Assembly (NCBI GenBank): GCA_938050045.1
Contig: CALLJS010000010.1
Location: 1 to 64,000 of the forward strand
Length of the DNA: 64,000 nt
Source: an uncultured Sphingomonadaceae bacterium
GTDB lineage: Bacteria > Pseudomonadota > Alphaproteobacteria > Sphingomonadales > Sphingomonadaceae
Direction of reading: 5' to 3'
Made by a program: the position numbers and the translations under genes. Within the stretch, counting starts at the first letter, position 1. Every line of letters begins with the position of its first letter. Positions 16,601-25,175 of this stretch are shown in pieces. Below the pieces are notes generated by a model. The model had not been told where the DNA came from, searched no databases, and saw only the letters and a list, made by a program, of their open reading frames with translations.

Positions 16601-16799
16601 TTTAGGCTCTACCGTTGCAAATTTTGAAGATGGAGACAGTTTCTCGATTACGCCAGATGATATAGAAGATGAATGGTTCGGCGAAGTAAGGCTTTTGGCA
16701 GGGGGCTATGATTTCTCTTGGCAACTAATCGGGCGTGGTTTTGAGCGCGATGGCGAACTTGGTTATTCGCTGCGCGCTTCTTTGAGTTTTGCTTTTTAA
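13644..16799 (+). CDS. Autotransporter (type Va) with Asp-rich beta-helix passenger
   Basis: 1051 residues. A signal peptide ends at TQAYAQ (residue 25). The passenger (about 26-740) consists of short Gly/Asn/Asp-rich beta-solenoid repeats such as ENSGNIIVEGLNSGGIIVNG and INTGSIGILGDNSVGIGVN, with strongly acidic inserts (NADDDEDDDGVADN). The C-terminal approx. 280 residues form a 12-strand beta barrel ending in aromatic Phe (LSFAF). Predicted to sit in the outer membrane and display the passenger. No protease triad or adhesin motif is recognised. The acidic inserts could bind Ca2+. Confidence 0.85.
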   Translation: MINLKSCTCMTAIAMALLSTQAYAQNMIGDRVTTPQNTSSDGDITITEDGEIDIESGTAITVDSDNDVTNDGEINVGDADNARAISINAGVDADIVNDGIIRVIEDFDAEDDDSNGIISGPVARARNRAGIFVEDGVTSGLIENSGNIIVEGLNSGGIIVNGTYNGDIINTGSIGILGDNSVGIGVNNVNGDVTVRGNVTVVGEGAQAFVAQGNIDGELLIQGTLRQTINFQNDGSNARLPSSSVRSNSAAVEIAGNVSNGIVFAVPPPNDDNADDDEDDDGVADNIEGSANVTSIGNGPAVLIGGANDSVIGINNTIAGDYSIIVEGTILGDAEFRGTDGFGLVIGGRGGNVNVQGGLNVSGNVGAVTIDSIATGILINSGSTLNRIDNSGNITANLSTPGEGEIYAIRDFSGSLNSINNTGFITTMGTTEDVRQAISLFNNISGVTIIQELNDEDAETRAENEEDGEEDNTVYTAIIGDIVTGSGNDLIRASAGRIDGRTFFNAGDDTLDLQGDAEYRGGVNFGAGTGTFTLSDEALFRGFLDAAEQTVNLTISDDANFEGEIRNGQSLAVAINGGTFGALNSDVLEFDTLTVGANGTIRVFIDTEDNENSRIIVNRAVFAEGSQISANITSIEDAEGNYTFLTSSDIVGVPQFDNSTLALPFIFSGDIEQTGNNLVLNIDRKSADELGLTRSAGEGFDAIIDSIQGNNIFSDSFLEIDNSEDLQTQVEQFLPDHAGGIFEFASRNSRTVARHIMDNTSLYENVSDYSIWFQPIFWRNSKQLTQTSDYEVRAFGASAGFERWSKLGFLGLSYSYADGSIDNNIDEDDDVRNEIDATQHEFSGYWRLNRGPLYAFARASGSFLSISGVRTFQGTANDNDIGTTANAEWDAFLASATAGLSYDFNAGKRLIFRPKAVVDYYSLNEDGYEETGATDEFLLAVEDRVSDQVSGSTSMSIMYQIGETNQDNTPLTFGLEGGRRFSLAGDLGSTVANFEDGDSFSITPDDIEDEWFGEVRLLAGGYDFSWQLIGRGFERDGELGYSLRASLSFAF

Positions 16800-17307
16800 T
16801 GGAAAGGCTCTATTTGAAACTATTATAGAATATAATAATAATCCCCCAATTAAATATTAGCTATTAAATGCACAAGCGAGACGTCAAAATGGCAGTAATA
16901 TTTGGTCGATAGCTCTGTTGGTTATGCTTATTGCCTTTCCAACGAGCTTTCTGCTAGAAATTATCGTCATTTTGATGTTTGCATTTACGGATCAAATTAA
17001 CCCGATATAGCCAGCGATGTGCATGGCAATGCGCGGCTCTGTTTGCTCTTGCGAGCTTTGCTTATAGCCAATGCGCTGCACATCACAGGCCAATGCGCTG
17101 CACATCATACTTCGTTAATCTATATGGGGCTGACCTCAGGTCATGGTTCTTATATTGTATATAGAGTCGAATTTTGGCTTTTTATTGGTGCAAAGATGCG
17201 CATTTCAAAAGCATAGGGGCTAGGAACAATAGAAAAACCAACGTAACGCCGCGATTGAATATGCAACAAATATAAGCTTAGGAGGGACTTCAACCCCTCC
17301 CAATAGG
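16800..17307. other. 508-bp gap without a convincing gene
   Basis: Lies between the autotransporter and the convergent peptidase-fusion gene. It holds an 18-bp direct repeat (17068-17085 and 17090-17107, CCAATGCGCTGCACATCA) and a hairpin GGAGGG/CCCTCC at about 17282-17300 near the peptidase stop, without a T run. Short frames of up to 65 codons occur but are repeat-rich and lack ribosome-binding sites. Confidence 0.5.
17068..17107. repeat. 18-bp direct repeat, two copies
   Basis: CCAATGCGCTGCACATCA occurs at 17068-17085 and 17090-17107, separated by 4 bases. No link to a gene is apparent. Confidence 0.8.
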
Positions 17308-20300
17308 TCATTCCACCGCTATCAGATTATCATTGCTGTTTCGATCCACATATTTATTATATGGATCAATACCAACATATGTTGGCTTCTTTTTCGTGAC
17401 GAACCGGAGTTTTTGTTCGCCAGTTTTTATCGTGTGACGCTTTAGTGATAAGACGCTTTTGGTGCTAAATTCACCAAAATCCGGACGCTGGGTAAATATA
17501 CCAATTTCAATTTGATCGACAAATGGCGATTCAGTCTCATTCCCTTGGCCATCAGCATAATATTTGCTTGCATCAATGGTGATGTCTGTCGCAAATTCAC
17601 CATTTTCAAGCTTGGTCGTAACTGCTTTGCTGGCACTTAAATCATAGAGGGTGATTTTCTCCATAAGATCGACAATCAGATTTTGTTCCGCTGGGTTGCG
17701 GGCTAATGATTTTAAGCCATTTACGAGATCAAGCGATTGCGGATAGGGTGCTCCTTTGAACCGATATGTATCCAATAATTGGGCCAGCATAGCATTGACC
17801 CGATCTTCGCCAAGGCGATCTTGTAACAAATATAGCACCATTGAAGCTTTTCGATAATGAATATACCCCGCACCTTCATCACGGTATAATGGTAATTCTT
17901 CAATGGCTTCGCTGCCGCGAGAGCGCAGATAGCTGTCCAATTCATATTTTAAGAAACGGCGGATTTTATCTTCACCATATAATTGCTTCATCACCATTAA
18001 CGCAGAATATTGCGCCAAGCTCTCAGCTAAAATAACACCACCTTGTTGATTAGCCCCTGCTATTTGATGCCCCCAATATTGGTGCGCCACTTCGTGCGCA
18101 GTTACATAGGTTACATAATCAATCGAGGCAGCATCCCCATTATCAGCCACAAAACCAAGCGTTTCAGAATAGGGCATAGTACCAGCAAAAGCCTGAGCAA
18201 AACTAGCATAACCCGGAAATTCGATGATACGCGCATAATCAAATTGATATGGCCCAAAATTCTTTTTATAATAAGCCAATGATGCTTCAGTCGCATTTAT
18301 CATTTGTTCGACATTATAATGATGCGGTTTATGATAATATACGCTAATATCGACGCCATCGACACGCTTAGTTTTGATCTGATAGTCCGCAGATTGGATA
18401 GAGAAGAAGGCCAAAATTGGATTGGTTGATACAAAGCGTGCTGTCCGCCGGCCATTGGTTACGGTATCGCTAATTTTCGATCCTGGAGCAATGGCAATTT
18501 GATCGGCAGCAGTTGTAATGGTAATATCGCTATTCACCCAATCGGCACCCAATAAACCATTGCGTCTGCGGGCGCTTTGATCTTCTAATTTTGCCATACG
18601 CAATTGCGCTGGCAAACCATATTTTTTGCGGGTCGTGCGGTCGGTTAAAAGTCCGCTGCGGTGCATTCCTACATATGGCATAAATTCGCCATTGTTAAGA
18701 AAAGTACCATTTTTCACCAAACGAGAATCATTGCCAGAATCCTTAAACCCTCTTTGATGTCTGACCGTTTTGAATGTCATCTTCATCACATCATTGGGGG
18801 CCAATGCTGTCTTAAGAGTGTAAATATAATATCCCATTTCTTCGTCTGCCATTTTCAAACTAGCATCAGGAATATTATTCTCTATCTCAATTATATTGGA
18901 ATCATCATATCTTAAATGTATATCATTTATGGGTTTTGCATTATCGTTGATAAGCGCATATTCGCCCTCAAATTCAGCGCGATTTTCGCTTGGAAATAAA
19001 TTTACCTTTAAGATAACATCGGTCAATGTTGGACGATCAAGCTTTTCATATTTCAGATATTTTTTTTCATAATCGGCCATCCATTCTTCGGATTCATCAC
19101 TGGTTGCATATGTATTAAGTTTATTCATATTATTGAAAATATGGATACCCGAACCAAAAGCTGTGATGACTGCAAGCAAAAATAATAGTCCTGCGCTACT
19201 GACCATATTTTGGGGCAATTGGCGAAGACGCGGCATTAAACTGATTTCTGTACCTCTGCGCCATAACAAATGGGCCAAGACTGCGAACATAACAGCAAAA
19301 GCACCCCAATATAGGCGCAACCACCAATTCGTTGCTCGCGTAACATTATCGCCATTCATATCAGAGATTATCTGAAATTCACCTATGCTACCATATAGAT
19401 ATAAGGGATGTTCAAAACCAAGGGATGATAGTGTAATCGTCGCCACGACATAGATTAGCATAATGCCCCAACCAATATATTTATTAGGGCTTAATGCTTG
19501 TGTGAAAACAGCAAAAATGGCGATAATTAACATATCTACACTCAATGGGAGAATATAATATTGGAAATATTGCATGGCATTGATTGCTTCGGTGGCACGA
19601 AATAATTGAATCAGCATCGCCCCGAGCATCGATATGATAAGGCTGACGAATAATACCGCCGCAACACCGAGTGATTTTGGCACGATATAGGCCCAGTTGG
19701 GCAATGGCGCTGCATCAATGATTTCATGCATTTTGCGATCGCGATCGCGCCATACTAATTCACCAGCGTAAAATATGGCGATAATAATGGGTATAATGGT
19801 GAAACTACCCATTAAACTATTGATAAACATAAATGTTACGGGCCGTGATGGTGTGCCATAAATCTCATTCGCAAATATCAATGCTGCAAAAACATTAACT
19901 AAACCAATCACCATTAATATTAAAAATGCGGGGCTGCGGAAAATTTGCCGCATTTCTTGAGTCATTTGCGCCTTTAGCTGCACAAATGCAGCGCCCTTTA
20001 CATTTGCCGCAGGTAATTTGGATATAATTTGTGGTACACCACGCGCCAATTTTTCTGCTTTTCTAGCTTGTCGCTTAATCTTGCGCGCCGATGCCGCTTT
20101 TTCGGAAAAATTAAACCGAAAATATGCGACTATCAATGCCGCAAAGCCAACGCCAATCCATATCAAACGATTGGCTAATAATGATCCTTCTAGCGGAGGT
20201 AGCAACATATTGCTCTCCGCTACTGTCCAATAGCGCGTAACATCACCCACCGCCCCCATGCCAAAAGGTTCAACATAAGCCGCTAAATGTCGTAAACTTG

Positions 20301-20895
20301 GTTGAGAGCCTATGGCTGATAATATTGTAATATATAGCACCAAAAATAATATGACGCACAAATAGCTATACATCATAGAGCGCGTAATTGTTGCTATAGC
20401 GAAAAATATAGCAGAAGTAACAAACACGCTAGGCACGGCGATAATGAAATAGGCATAGGCATAATAGGAAAATTTATTAACACCGACCAGTTCTTGATCG
20501 ATCCATGGCATCATAGAGCCCAAGAAAATTGCAAAAGATATTGTCAAAAATGCTATGGCAGCAACGGCGAATGCTCCCAAAAAACGCCCCATTAAATAAT
20601 CAAATTTATTGACACGGGTTGACATGACCATCGGGCCAAAACCACTTTCATGATCTCTCAATACAATATTCGCTACAAAAGCAGTTGTCACAAACATAAA
20701 GAATATCGACATCACCGCAGAGGTAGAAATAATCGCCGATGGGCTGTTAATATTGATGTTGCGACCCACACCAATAGAGATATTATCAGAAACCGTTGCC
20801 CCAAATGTGAGCAAGAAAAATAGAATAGAAACCACCCAAAATACAGGGTTTTTCAATTGATAGCGAAATTCAAAAGCAGCAATTTTGCCAAACAT
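17308..20895 (-). CDS. ABC transporter permease fused to an M1 aminopeptidase-like domain
   Basis: 1195 residues. The first ~600 carry about twelve hydrophobic segments in two ABC-2-type permease halves (FEFRYQLKNPVFWVVSILFF; second half from about residue 310). The C-terminal ~560 residues are an M1-type metallopeptidase with HEVAHQYWGH (HEXXH) and the downstream Glu in ILAESLAQYSA. The peptidase probably faces the periplasm. The ATPase gene ends 10 bases upstream, so the two form one transporter. A role in export or modification of peptides is plausible but not shown. Both halves look intact. Confidence 0.85.
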   Translation of the reverse strand: MFGKIAAFEFRYQLKNPVFWVVSILFFLLTFGATVSDNISIGVGRNININSPSAIISTSAVMSIFFMFVTTAFVANIVLRDHESGFGPMVMSTRVNKFDYLMGRFLGAFAVAAIAFLTISFAIFLGSMMPWIDQELVGVNKFSYYAYAYFIIAVPSVFVTSAIFFAIATITRSMMYSYLCVILFLVLYITILSAIGSQPSLRHLAAYVEPFGMGAVGDVTRYWTVAESNMLLPPLEGSLLANRLIWIGVGFAALIVAYFRFNFSEKAASARKIKRQARKAEKLARGVPQIISKLPAANVKGAAFVQLKAQMTQEMRQIFRSPAFLILMVIGLVNVFAALIFANEIYGTPSRPVTFMFINSLMGSFTIIPIIIAIFYAGELVWRDRDRKMHEIIDAAPLPNWAYIVPKSLGVAAVLFVSLIISMLGAMLIQLFRATEAINAMQYFQYYILPLSVDMLIIAIFAVFTQALSPNKYIGWGIMLIYVVATITLSSLGFEHPLYLYGSIGEFQIISDMNGDNVTRATNWWLRLYWGAFAVMFAVLAHLLWRRGTEISLMPRLRQLPQNMVSSAGLLFLLAVITAFGSGIHIFNNMNKLNTYATSDESEEWMADYEKKYLKYEKLDRPTLTDVILKVNLFPSENRAEFEGEYALINDNAKPINDIHLRYDDSNIIEIENNIPDASLKMADEEMGYYIYTLKTALAPNDVMKMTFKTVRHQRGFKDSGNDSRLVKNGTFLNNGEFMPYVGMHRSGLLTDRTTRKKYGLPAQLRMAKLEDQSARRRNGLLGADWVNSDITITTAADQIAIAPGSKISDTVTNGRRTARFVSTNPILAFFSIQSADYQIKTKRVDGVDISVYYHKPHHYNVEQMINATEASLAYYKKNFGPYQFDYARIIEFPGYASFAQAFAGTMPYSETLGFVADNGDAASIDYVTYVTAHEVAHQYWGHQIAGANQQGGVILAESLAQYSALMVMKQLYGEDKIRRFLKYELDSYLRSRGSEAIEELPLYRDEGAGYIHYRKASMVLYLLQDRLGEDRVNAMLAQLLDTYRFKGAPYPQSLDLVNGLKSLARNPAEQNLIVDLMEKITLYDLSASKAVTTKLENGEFATDITIDASKYYADGQGNETESPFVDQIEIGIFTQRPDFGEFSTKSVLSLKRHTIKTGEQKLRFVTKKKPTYVGIDPYNKYVDRNSNDNLIAVE

Positions 20896-20905
20896 ATATA
20901 ATTCC

Positions 20906-21796
20906 TTATGCTGCTTGCTGTGAATTTTGGCGACTTTTCGCTAAGGTGGTGAAATAGACATCTTCTAATCCACCATTGACCGACTTAAAGCCATCACCAG
21001 GATCTCTATCGGACATGATATTGAGAATAGTCGACCCCGCGAACAGGCGCGAGGTGATGACATCATAACGTTCTTTATGCTCTTCCAAATCGGCACGTGC
21101 GATCGTTTTAGACCAAATCTGCCCGCGAGATTGTTTTATTAATTCAAGCGGTTCGCCCTGTAATTGGATTTCGCCATTGGCCAAAACCGCCATATTGGGG
21201 CATAAATCAGCAACGTCATCGACAATATGGGTGGATAATATCACCACAACATTTTCGCCAATTTCAGCCAGAAGGTTCAGGAAGCGGTTTCTTTCTTCGG
21301 GGTCGAGTCCCGCAGTAGGTTCATCAACAATGATTAATTTGGGGTTGCCAATCAATGCTTGCGCGATACCAAAACGTTGGCGCATACCCCCAGAAAATCC
21401 AGCAATAGCCTTTTTTCGGACATCCCATAAATTGGTTTGACTAAGCAAAGTTTCAACCGTTGCTTTGCGCTCAGCTTTGCTGACGATGCCTTTTAATACC
21501 GCCATATGCTCGAGCATGTCATAGGCTGATACACGCGGATAAACGCCAAAATCTTGGGGCAAATACCCCAATGTTTCGCGCAATTTTTCAGGCTGCGTTA
21601 AAATATCTAAATCGCCAAATGTGATCGTTCCTTGCGATGGGGTTTGCAGCGTTGCTATGGTGCGCATCAGTGTCGATTTACCAGCACCATTGGGACCAAG
21701 AAGGCCAAACATACCCTTGGGAATGGATATTGTAACGTCATTCAGCGCCCGCGTTCCATTAGGATAAATGTGGCTTACATTGTTTAATTCTAGCAT
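20906..21796 (-). CDS. ABC transporter ATP-binding protein
   Basis: 296 residues. Walker A GPNGAGKST (about 34-42), signature FSGGMRQR, Walker B LIIVDEPTAGLDPEE and H-loop STHIVDD are all present, followed by a C-terminal extension typical of ABC-2 exporters. It powers the permease-peptidase encoded immediately downstream (10-base gap). Cytoplasmic face of the inner membrane. Confidence 0.92.
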   Translation of the reverse strand: MLELNNVSHIYPNGTRALNDVTISIPKGMFGLLGPNGAGKSTLMRTIATLQTPSQGTITFGDLDILTQPEKLRETLGYLPQDFGVYPRVSAYDMLEHMAVLKGIVSKAERKATVETLLSQTNLWDVRKKAIAGFSGGMRQRFGIAQALIGNPKLIIVDEPTAGLDPEERNRFLNLLAEIGENVVVILSTHIVDDVADLCPNMAVLANGEIQLQGEPLELIKQSRGQIWSKTIARADLEEHKERYDVITSRLFAGSTILNIMSDRDPGDGFKSVNGGLEDVYFTTLAKSRQNSQQAA

Positions 21797-22126
21797 AATA
21801 TGTCCCCAATTTGCTGCGCCTATTATATGTCAGTTACTTATATGTTTACTGCAGGCACAAATCTCTCAGCATTCATCAAACATTGCGCCTTTTAATAGGA
21901 TGAAATTTCTACTAACTTCATAAATATTTAGATGATAGCAATATAAGCAGATAAGCGTACGAGCAGCAACGATTAACGACAGCCGATTGCATCCACTATA
22001 ATAATTTCTATAGCTTTGGTAGATTGATAGCTGTCAATTTAATCTATGAACCAAAAATGCGACAGGCTTTGCTACGCTGATTGTTAGAGAATAGTGTCAA
22101 TACATTGTTCAACAGCATATATTAAG
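21797..22126. other. 330-bp gap before the integrated element
   Basis: AT-rich region holding the promoter of the ABC operon (reading left). I see no gene. AACGATTAACG at about 21968 also occurs inside the element at 24970; its meaning is unknown. Confidence 0.4.
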
Positions 22127-22147
22127 AACTTGGTCGGGACGATAGGA
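22127..22147 (+). repeat. att repeat, left (truncated tRNA-Pro 3' end)
   Basis: AACTTGGTCGGGACGATAGG plus A, identical to 29231-29251. The copy here carries only the tRNA 3' end, not a full gene, marking it as the duplicated attachment site. Confidence 0.9.
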
Positions 22148-22234
22148 AGAGAAGGCAAAGCAATAGTTGACTGAATTAGCTCCTTGTAATCACATAAATA
22201 ATTATAATATATAAATTATTATAAATATAGTATG

Positions 22235-22278
22235 TAAAAATTGCTACAGAAACTGCTACAGAAACTGCTACAGGAACT
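22235..22278 (+). repeat. 12-bp tandem repeats upstream of the integrase (arm-type sites?)
   Basis: GCTACAGAAACT at 22243-22254 and 22255-22266, then GCTACAGGAACT at 22267-22278, ending 3 bases before the integrase start. The first copy is inside TAAAAATTGCTACAGA (22235-22250), which recurs at 29165-29180 near the other end. Repeats shared by both ends are typical binding sites for the integrase N-terminal arm domain, and could also autoregulate int. Confidence 0.6.
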
Positions 22279-22281
22279 CTA

Positions 22282-23997
22282 ATGTCGCTATCGAAATATC
22301 TTGCTGCACGAAAAGGCTCCCCGAACTTATATGTTCGCTTGCCTGTACCTACACATCTTCAGGAAATATTGGGGAAAGTGGAAATATCCAAATCAATGAA
22401 AACCAGCGATTGGAAGTTAGCAGAAAAACGAGCAATAGCATTCATTGCAGACCAGCAACTAAGGTTTGAGAATCTATCGTCATCTGAAGGAAGTATCGCG
22501 CCAGCTAATTTAAATGAGCATATTGTTGAAGTTTATTATGACAAATTTTTGACGGAACTAAACTCAAAAACAAAAAAATTCGCTAAACAAGGTGTTCAGG
22601 AGCTAGAGAATTGGTTTGGTAAACTGCGCATAGAAAATTCTGAATGGGCACGACGTTCATTCGCTGAGGATTATGTCCGAGCGGAAGAGTTATTAACTGG
22701 TTTTCTTGATAATAATGAATATCAGATTGATAGGATGGGAAAAGATTATGATGATCTTTTAGTATCTATAACTCACGCTATTATTGAAGCATTAAACGTT
22801 GTTATCAGACGGATAGAAGGTGATATCGATGCAGCTTCGCGTTCATCATATGTCGTCAATGTTAAACAACAAATAAAAGCAAAAGCTAAAGACGGTGAGA
22901 GACTGTCTGATTACAAGAAAAAATATCTAAACGAATTGATCAACGAAGAGAAAAGAGCGCCTTCAAACGTCGAACAATATGGGCAAATTATTGACTTATT
23001 TATTGAATGGTACGGTGATGAAAAAAACATCCAAGATATTATAAAAAAAGATGCTGCTGATTTTAGAGACCTGTTAGATAAATTTCCAGTTTCTAGAAAG
23101 AAAATCAGCAGACTTGCGAGCTCTAGCATAGAAGAATGCGTTACTATCGCTCAGAAAGAGAATTTGAAGCTTTTAAGCAATGCTTCAAAAGGAAAATATA
23201 TCTCTCAACTATCGGGTTTTTTTGCTTGGTTGGTTAAAAGAGGTGTTTGCGAGAATAATATTTGGCACGGTATGAGTTACAAGGTTGATAAAACTGAGAA
23301 CCGACGCCCAGCATTCACTACAGAACAGTTGAATGAAATTCTTAGCTCTCCATTATTTTCAGGTTTTAAAGAAGACGGTAAAGAGCATTTAGTAGGTAGG
23401 GTGCAATCTGATGATTGGCGTAAATGGATTCCTCTGCTTTGTATGTTTACAGGTTCACGTATAAGCGAAATCGCACAATTATATGTAGATGATATAGCAG
23501 AAACCAATGGGTGTCTGATCGGTTATTTAAAAGCAAATAGAGATAGAGGCCAATCTTTAAAGACTGAAAAGTCCATGAGGTTGGTAGTTTTTCATTCTAC
23601 TTTATTAAATATGGGTTTTAAGGAGTTTTGGAAACGCCAAGCAAAAAGAGCTGAAAAAGATGGGAATATGCAGCTCTTTCCAGAGTTAAGAGCTGGTAAG
23701 CGACCAGAGTTGGGAGCAAGGCCATCTAGGTGGTGGAGAAATTACCTTGAAAAAATTAAAGTAAAAGAAAGAGGAGCTGCCGATGGTATTGGTGCTCATT
23801 CCTTCCGTCACGGTTTAGCAGATGAGATGCGCAAAGCTGGCTATTTAGACGATGAATTCGGTCAAATTGTTATGGGTCATACAAATCAATCAATGACCTC
23901 ACGATATGGTATGTTACCGCAAGGTACAGTTGAACGACTTTCTGAGATGATTGAGGCTGTAAAGTTTGAGGGTGTTGATTTTTCTAAAATCATTTAA
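22282..23997 (+). CDS. int: Tyrosine-type site-specific integrase
   Basis: 571 residues. The N-terminus (NLYVRLPVPTHLQEILGK) matches the DUF6538-type start of large proteobacterial integrases. The catalytic domain has the first Arg in FTGSRISEIAQ (about residue 391), HSFRHG (about 506-511), GHTNQS (about 532) and the nucleophile Tyr in TSRYGM (about 540). It would integrate and excise the element at the tRNA-Pro 3' end beside it. All catalytic residues are present, so it is probably active. Confidence 0.93.
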   Translation: MSLSKYLAARKGSPNLYVRLPVPTHLQEILGKVEISKSMKTSDWKLAEKRAIAFIADQQLRFENLSSSEGSIAPANLNEHIVEVYYDKFLTELNSKTKKFAKQGVQELENWFGKLRIENSEWARRSFAEDYVRAEELLTGFLDNNEYQIDRMGKDYDDLLVSITHAIIEALNVVIRRIEGDIDAASRSSYVVNVKQQIKAKAKDGERLSDYKKKYLNELINEEKRAPSNVEQYGQIIDLFIEWYGDEKNIQDIIKKDAADFRDLLDKFPVSRKKISRLASSSIEECVTIAQKENLKLLSNASKGKYISQLSGFFAWLVKRGVCENNIWHGMSYKVDKTENRRPAFTTEQLNEILSSPLFSGFKEDGKEHLVGRVQSDDWRKWIPLLCMFTGSRISEIAQLYVDDIAETNGCLIGYLKANRDRGQSLKTEKSMRLVVFHSTLLNMGFKEFWKRQAKRAEKDGNMQLFPELRAGKRPELGARPSRWWRNYLEKIKVKERGAADGIGAHSFRHGLADEMRKAGYLDDEFGQIVMGHTNQSMTSRYGMLPQGTVERLSEMIEAVKFEGVDFSKII

Positions 23998-24060
23998 AAT
24001 AATATGTAAATTAAGCAAAGAATATCATCTGCAATTTTTACCCCCAATGAGAGTTTATTA

Positions 24061-24903
24061 ATGAGGAAATCAAGCGAACCTAAATATCTATCGCCACGCA
24101 AAATTCAAAAGATAAGAAGCAACGATATTCCCAAAAGCCGTAAAGGCAAATCATTAGTAAACGCCCACAAATCTGCCATTCTTAATCAGATTGATAAGGA
24201 TAAAGATTTATTAGAAACTATTGTTCGGGTCAGAGATGTCAGAGCTTCAATTGTTAGAGGGAGCGGAGGGCAAATAGACTTTCTCTCTGTATATGGGGAA
24301 AATGATTATGATTACGCTGTTCATGGAATCGATGTAAGATACTTTCCTAAATGGAGAGAATTATCAGATTTAATGAAAGCATATCTTGGATTCTTATTAT
24401 CTACAATATGTAATGGTTATTCTTTTACTGCTGTCATTAATCCTGATTTAGAAGCAAGTTGGTTAAAGAATGATGTTGACCCTTTGGACAGAGTTAAGAG
24501 GATGCTTAGTAAACAACTCTCAAAACATAAAATAAACGGTATGCCTCTATTTCTTACTTTAGAAGGTAAAAGTAGAACTGGAAAAAGTAGAACCCAGTTG
24601 CACATACATGGATATTTTATACCAGATAATTCATTGGAAGCGACAACAATGAAAAAAGTTTTTGAAGATGCCTTTTATCCAGATTTAAAGATAAAAAAAG
24701 GAAGTAACATACCAGTAGTAATTGTGAGAAGCTATGAACTCCCTAACTCATCGAATGGAGCAGTTCGTTGGGTTGATTATGGGGTGAAGAATATTTTATC
24801 ACCAGGTGCTAAGATAAAGACATCTCAGATATATCTTACAAACTCATTACGCGGATGTGTGAAAGAGTTTTGGTCCATTATCAGACAGGACTTTGATAAT
24901 TGA
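24061..24903 (+). CDS. HUH-endonuclease-like replication protein (putative)
   Basis: 280 residues. A plausible order of Rep motifs is seen: a hydrophobic strand FTAVINPDL (motif 1-like, about 122), then LFLTLEGK followed by LHIHGYFIP with H181 and H183 (metal-binding HUH-type motif), then WVDYGVKNI with Y240 and K243 (catalytic Tyr-x-x-Lys type). The N-terminus is Lys/Arg-rich. Such proteins nick and initiate rolling-circle replication or transposition. It lies 63 bases after the integrase on the same strand. I infer the function from motifs only; overall similarity to named Rep families is not evident. Confidence 0.5.
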   Translation: MRKSSEPKYLSPRKIQKIRSNDIPKSRKGKSLVNAHKSAILNQIDKDKDLLETIVRVRDVRASIVRGSGGQIDFLSVYGENDYDYAVHGIDVRYFPKWRELSDLMKAYLGFLLSTICNGYSFTAVINPDLEASWLKNDVDPLDRVKRMLSKQLSKHKINGMPLFLTLEGKSRTGKSRTQLHIHGYFIPDNSLEATTMKKVFEDAFYPDLKIKKGSNIPVVIVRSYELPNSSNGAVRWVDYGVKNILSPGAKIKTSQIYLTNSLRGCVKEFWSIIRQDFDN

Positions 24904-24964
24904 TTGACAGTATGCTTACAATTCGTAACTGAAAATCCCTTTATAAGATTTCTGTTATAAACCT

Positions 24965-24992
24965 GCAGAAACGATTAACGGCTGGTTTCTGC
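24965..24992. repeat. Inverted repeat between the HUH and ATPase genes
   Basis: GCAGAAAC and GTTTCTGC form a perfect 8-bp stem with a 12-base loop containing GATTAACGG. No T run follows, so it is more likely an operator, nick site or weak terminator than a strong terminator. Confidence 0.5.
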
Positions 24993-25175
24993 CAATTCAG
25001 TTAAATCAGTAAATTATGTTGAAGTTTACAGTGTCAACGTTGCATAAAAGATGGAAGTCCTAGAAAATAAATAAATCTATTATCCTATTGCTGCCAATTT
25101 GGCGACTTTATATGGCTTTAGCCATCCAGTTGTTGTAGTCAAAATATCATTTAAATTAGACATCTAGGATTTTTT

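Noticed and set aside
16926-17009. Hydrophobic frame reading LLVMLIAFPTSFLLEIIVIL after the autotransporter
   Set aside because: No start codon or ribosome-binding site in frame, and an in-frame stop lies just upstream; it may be a fragment but cannot be supported.
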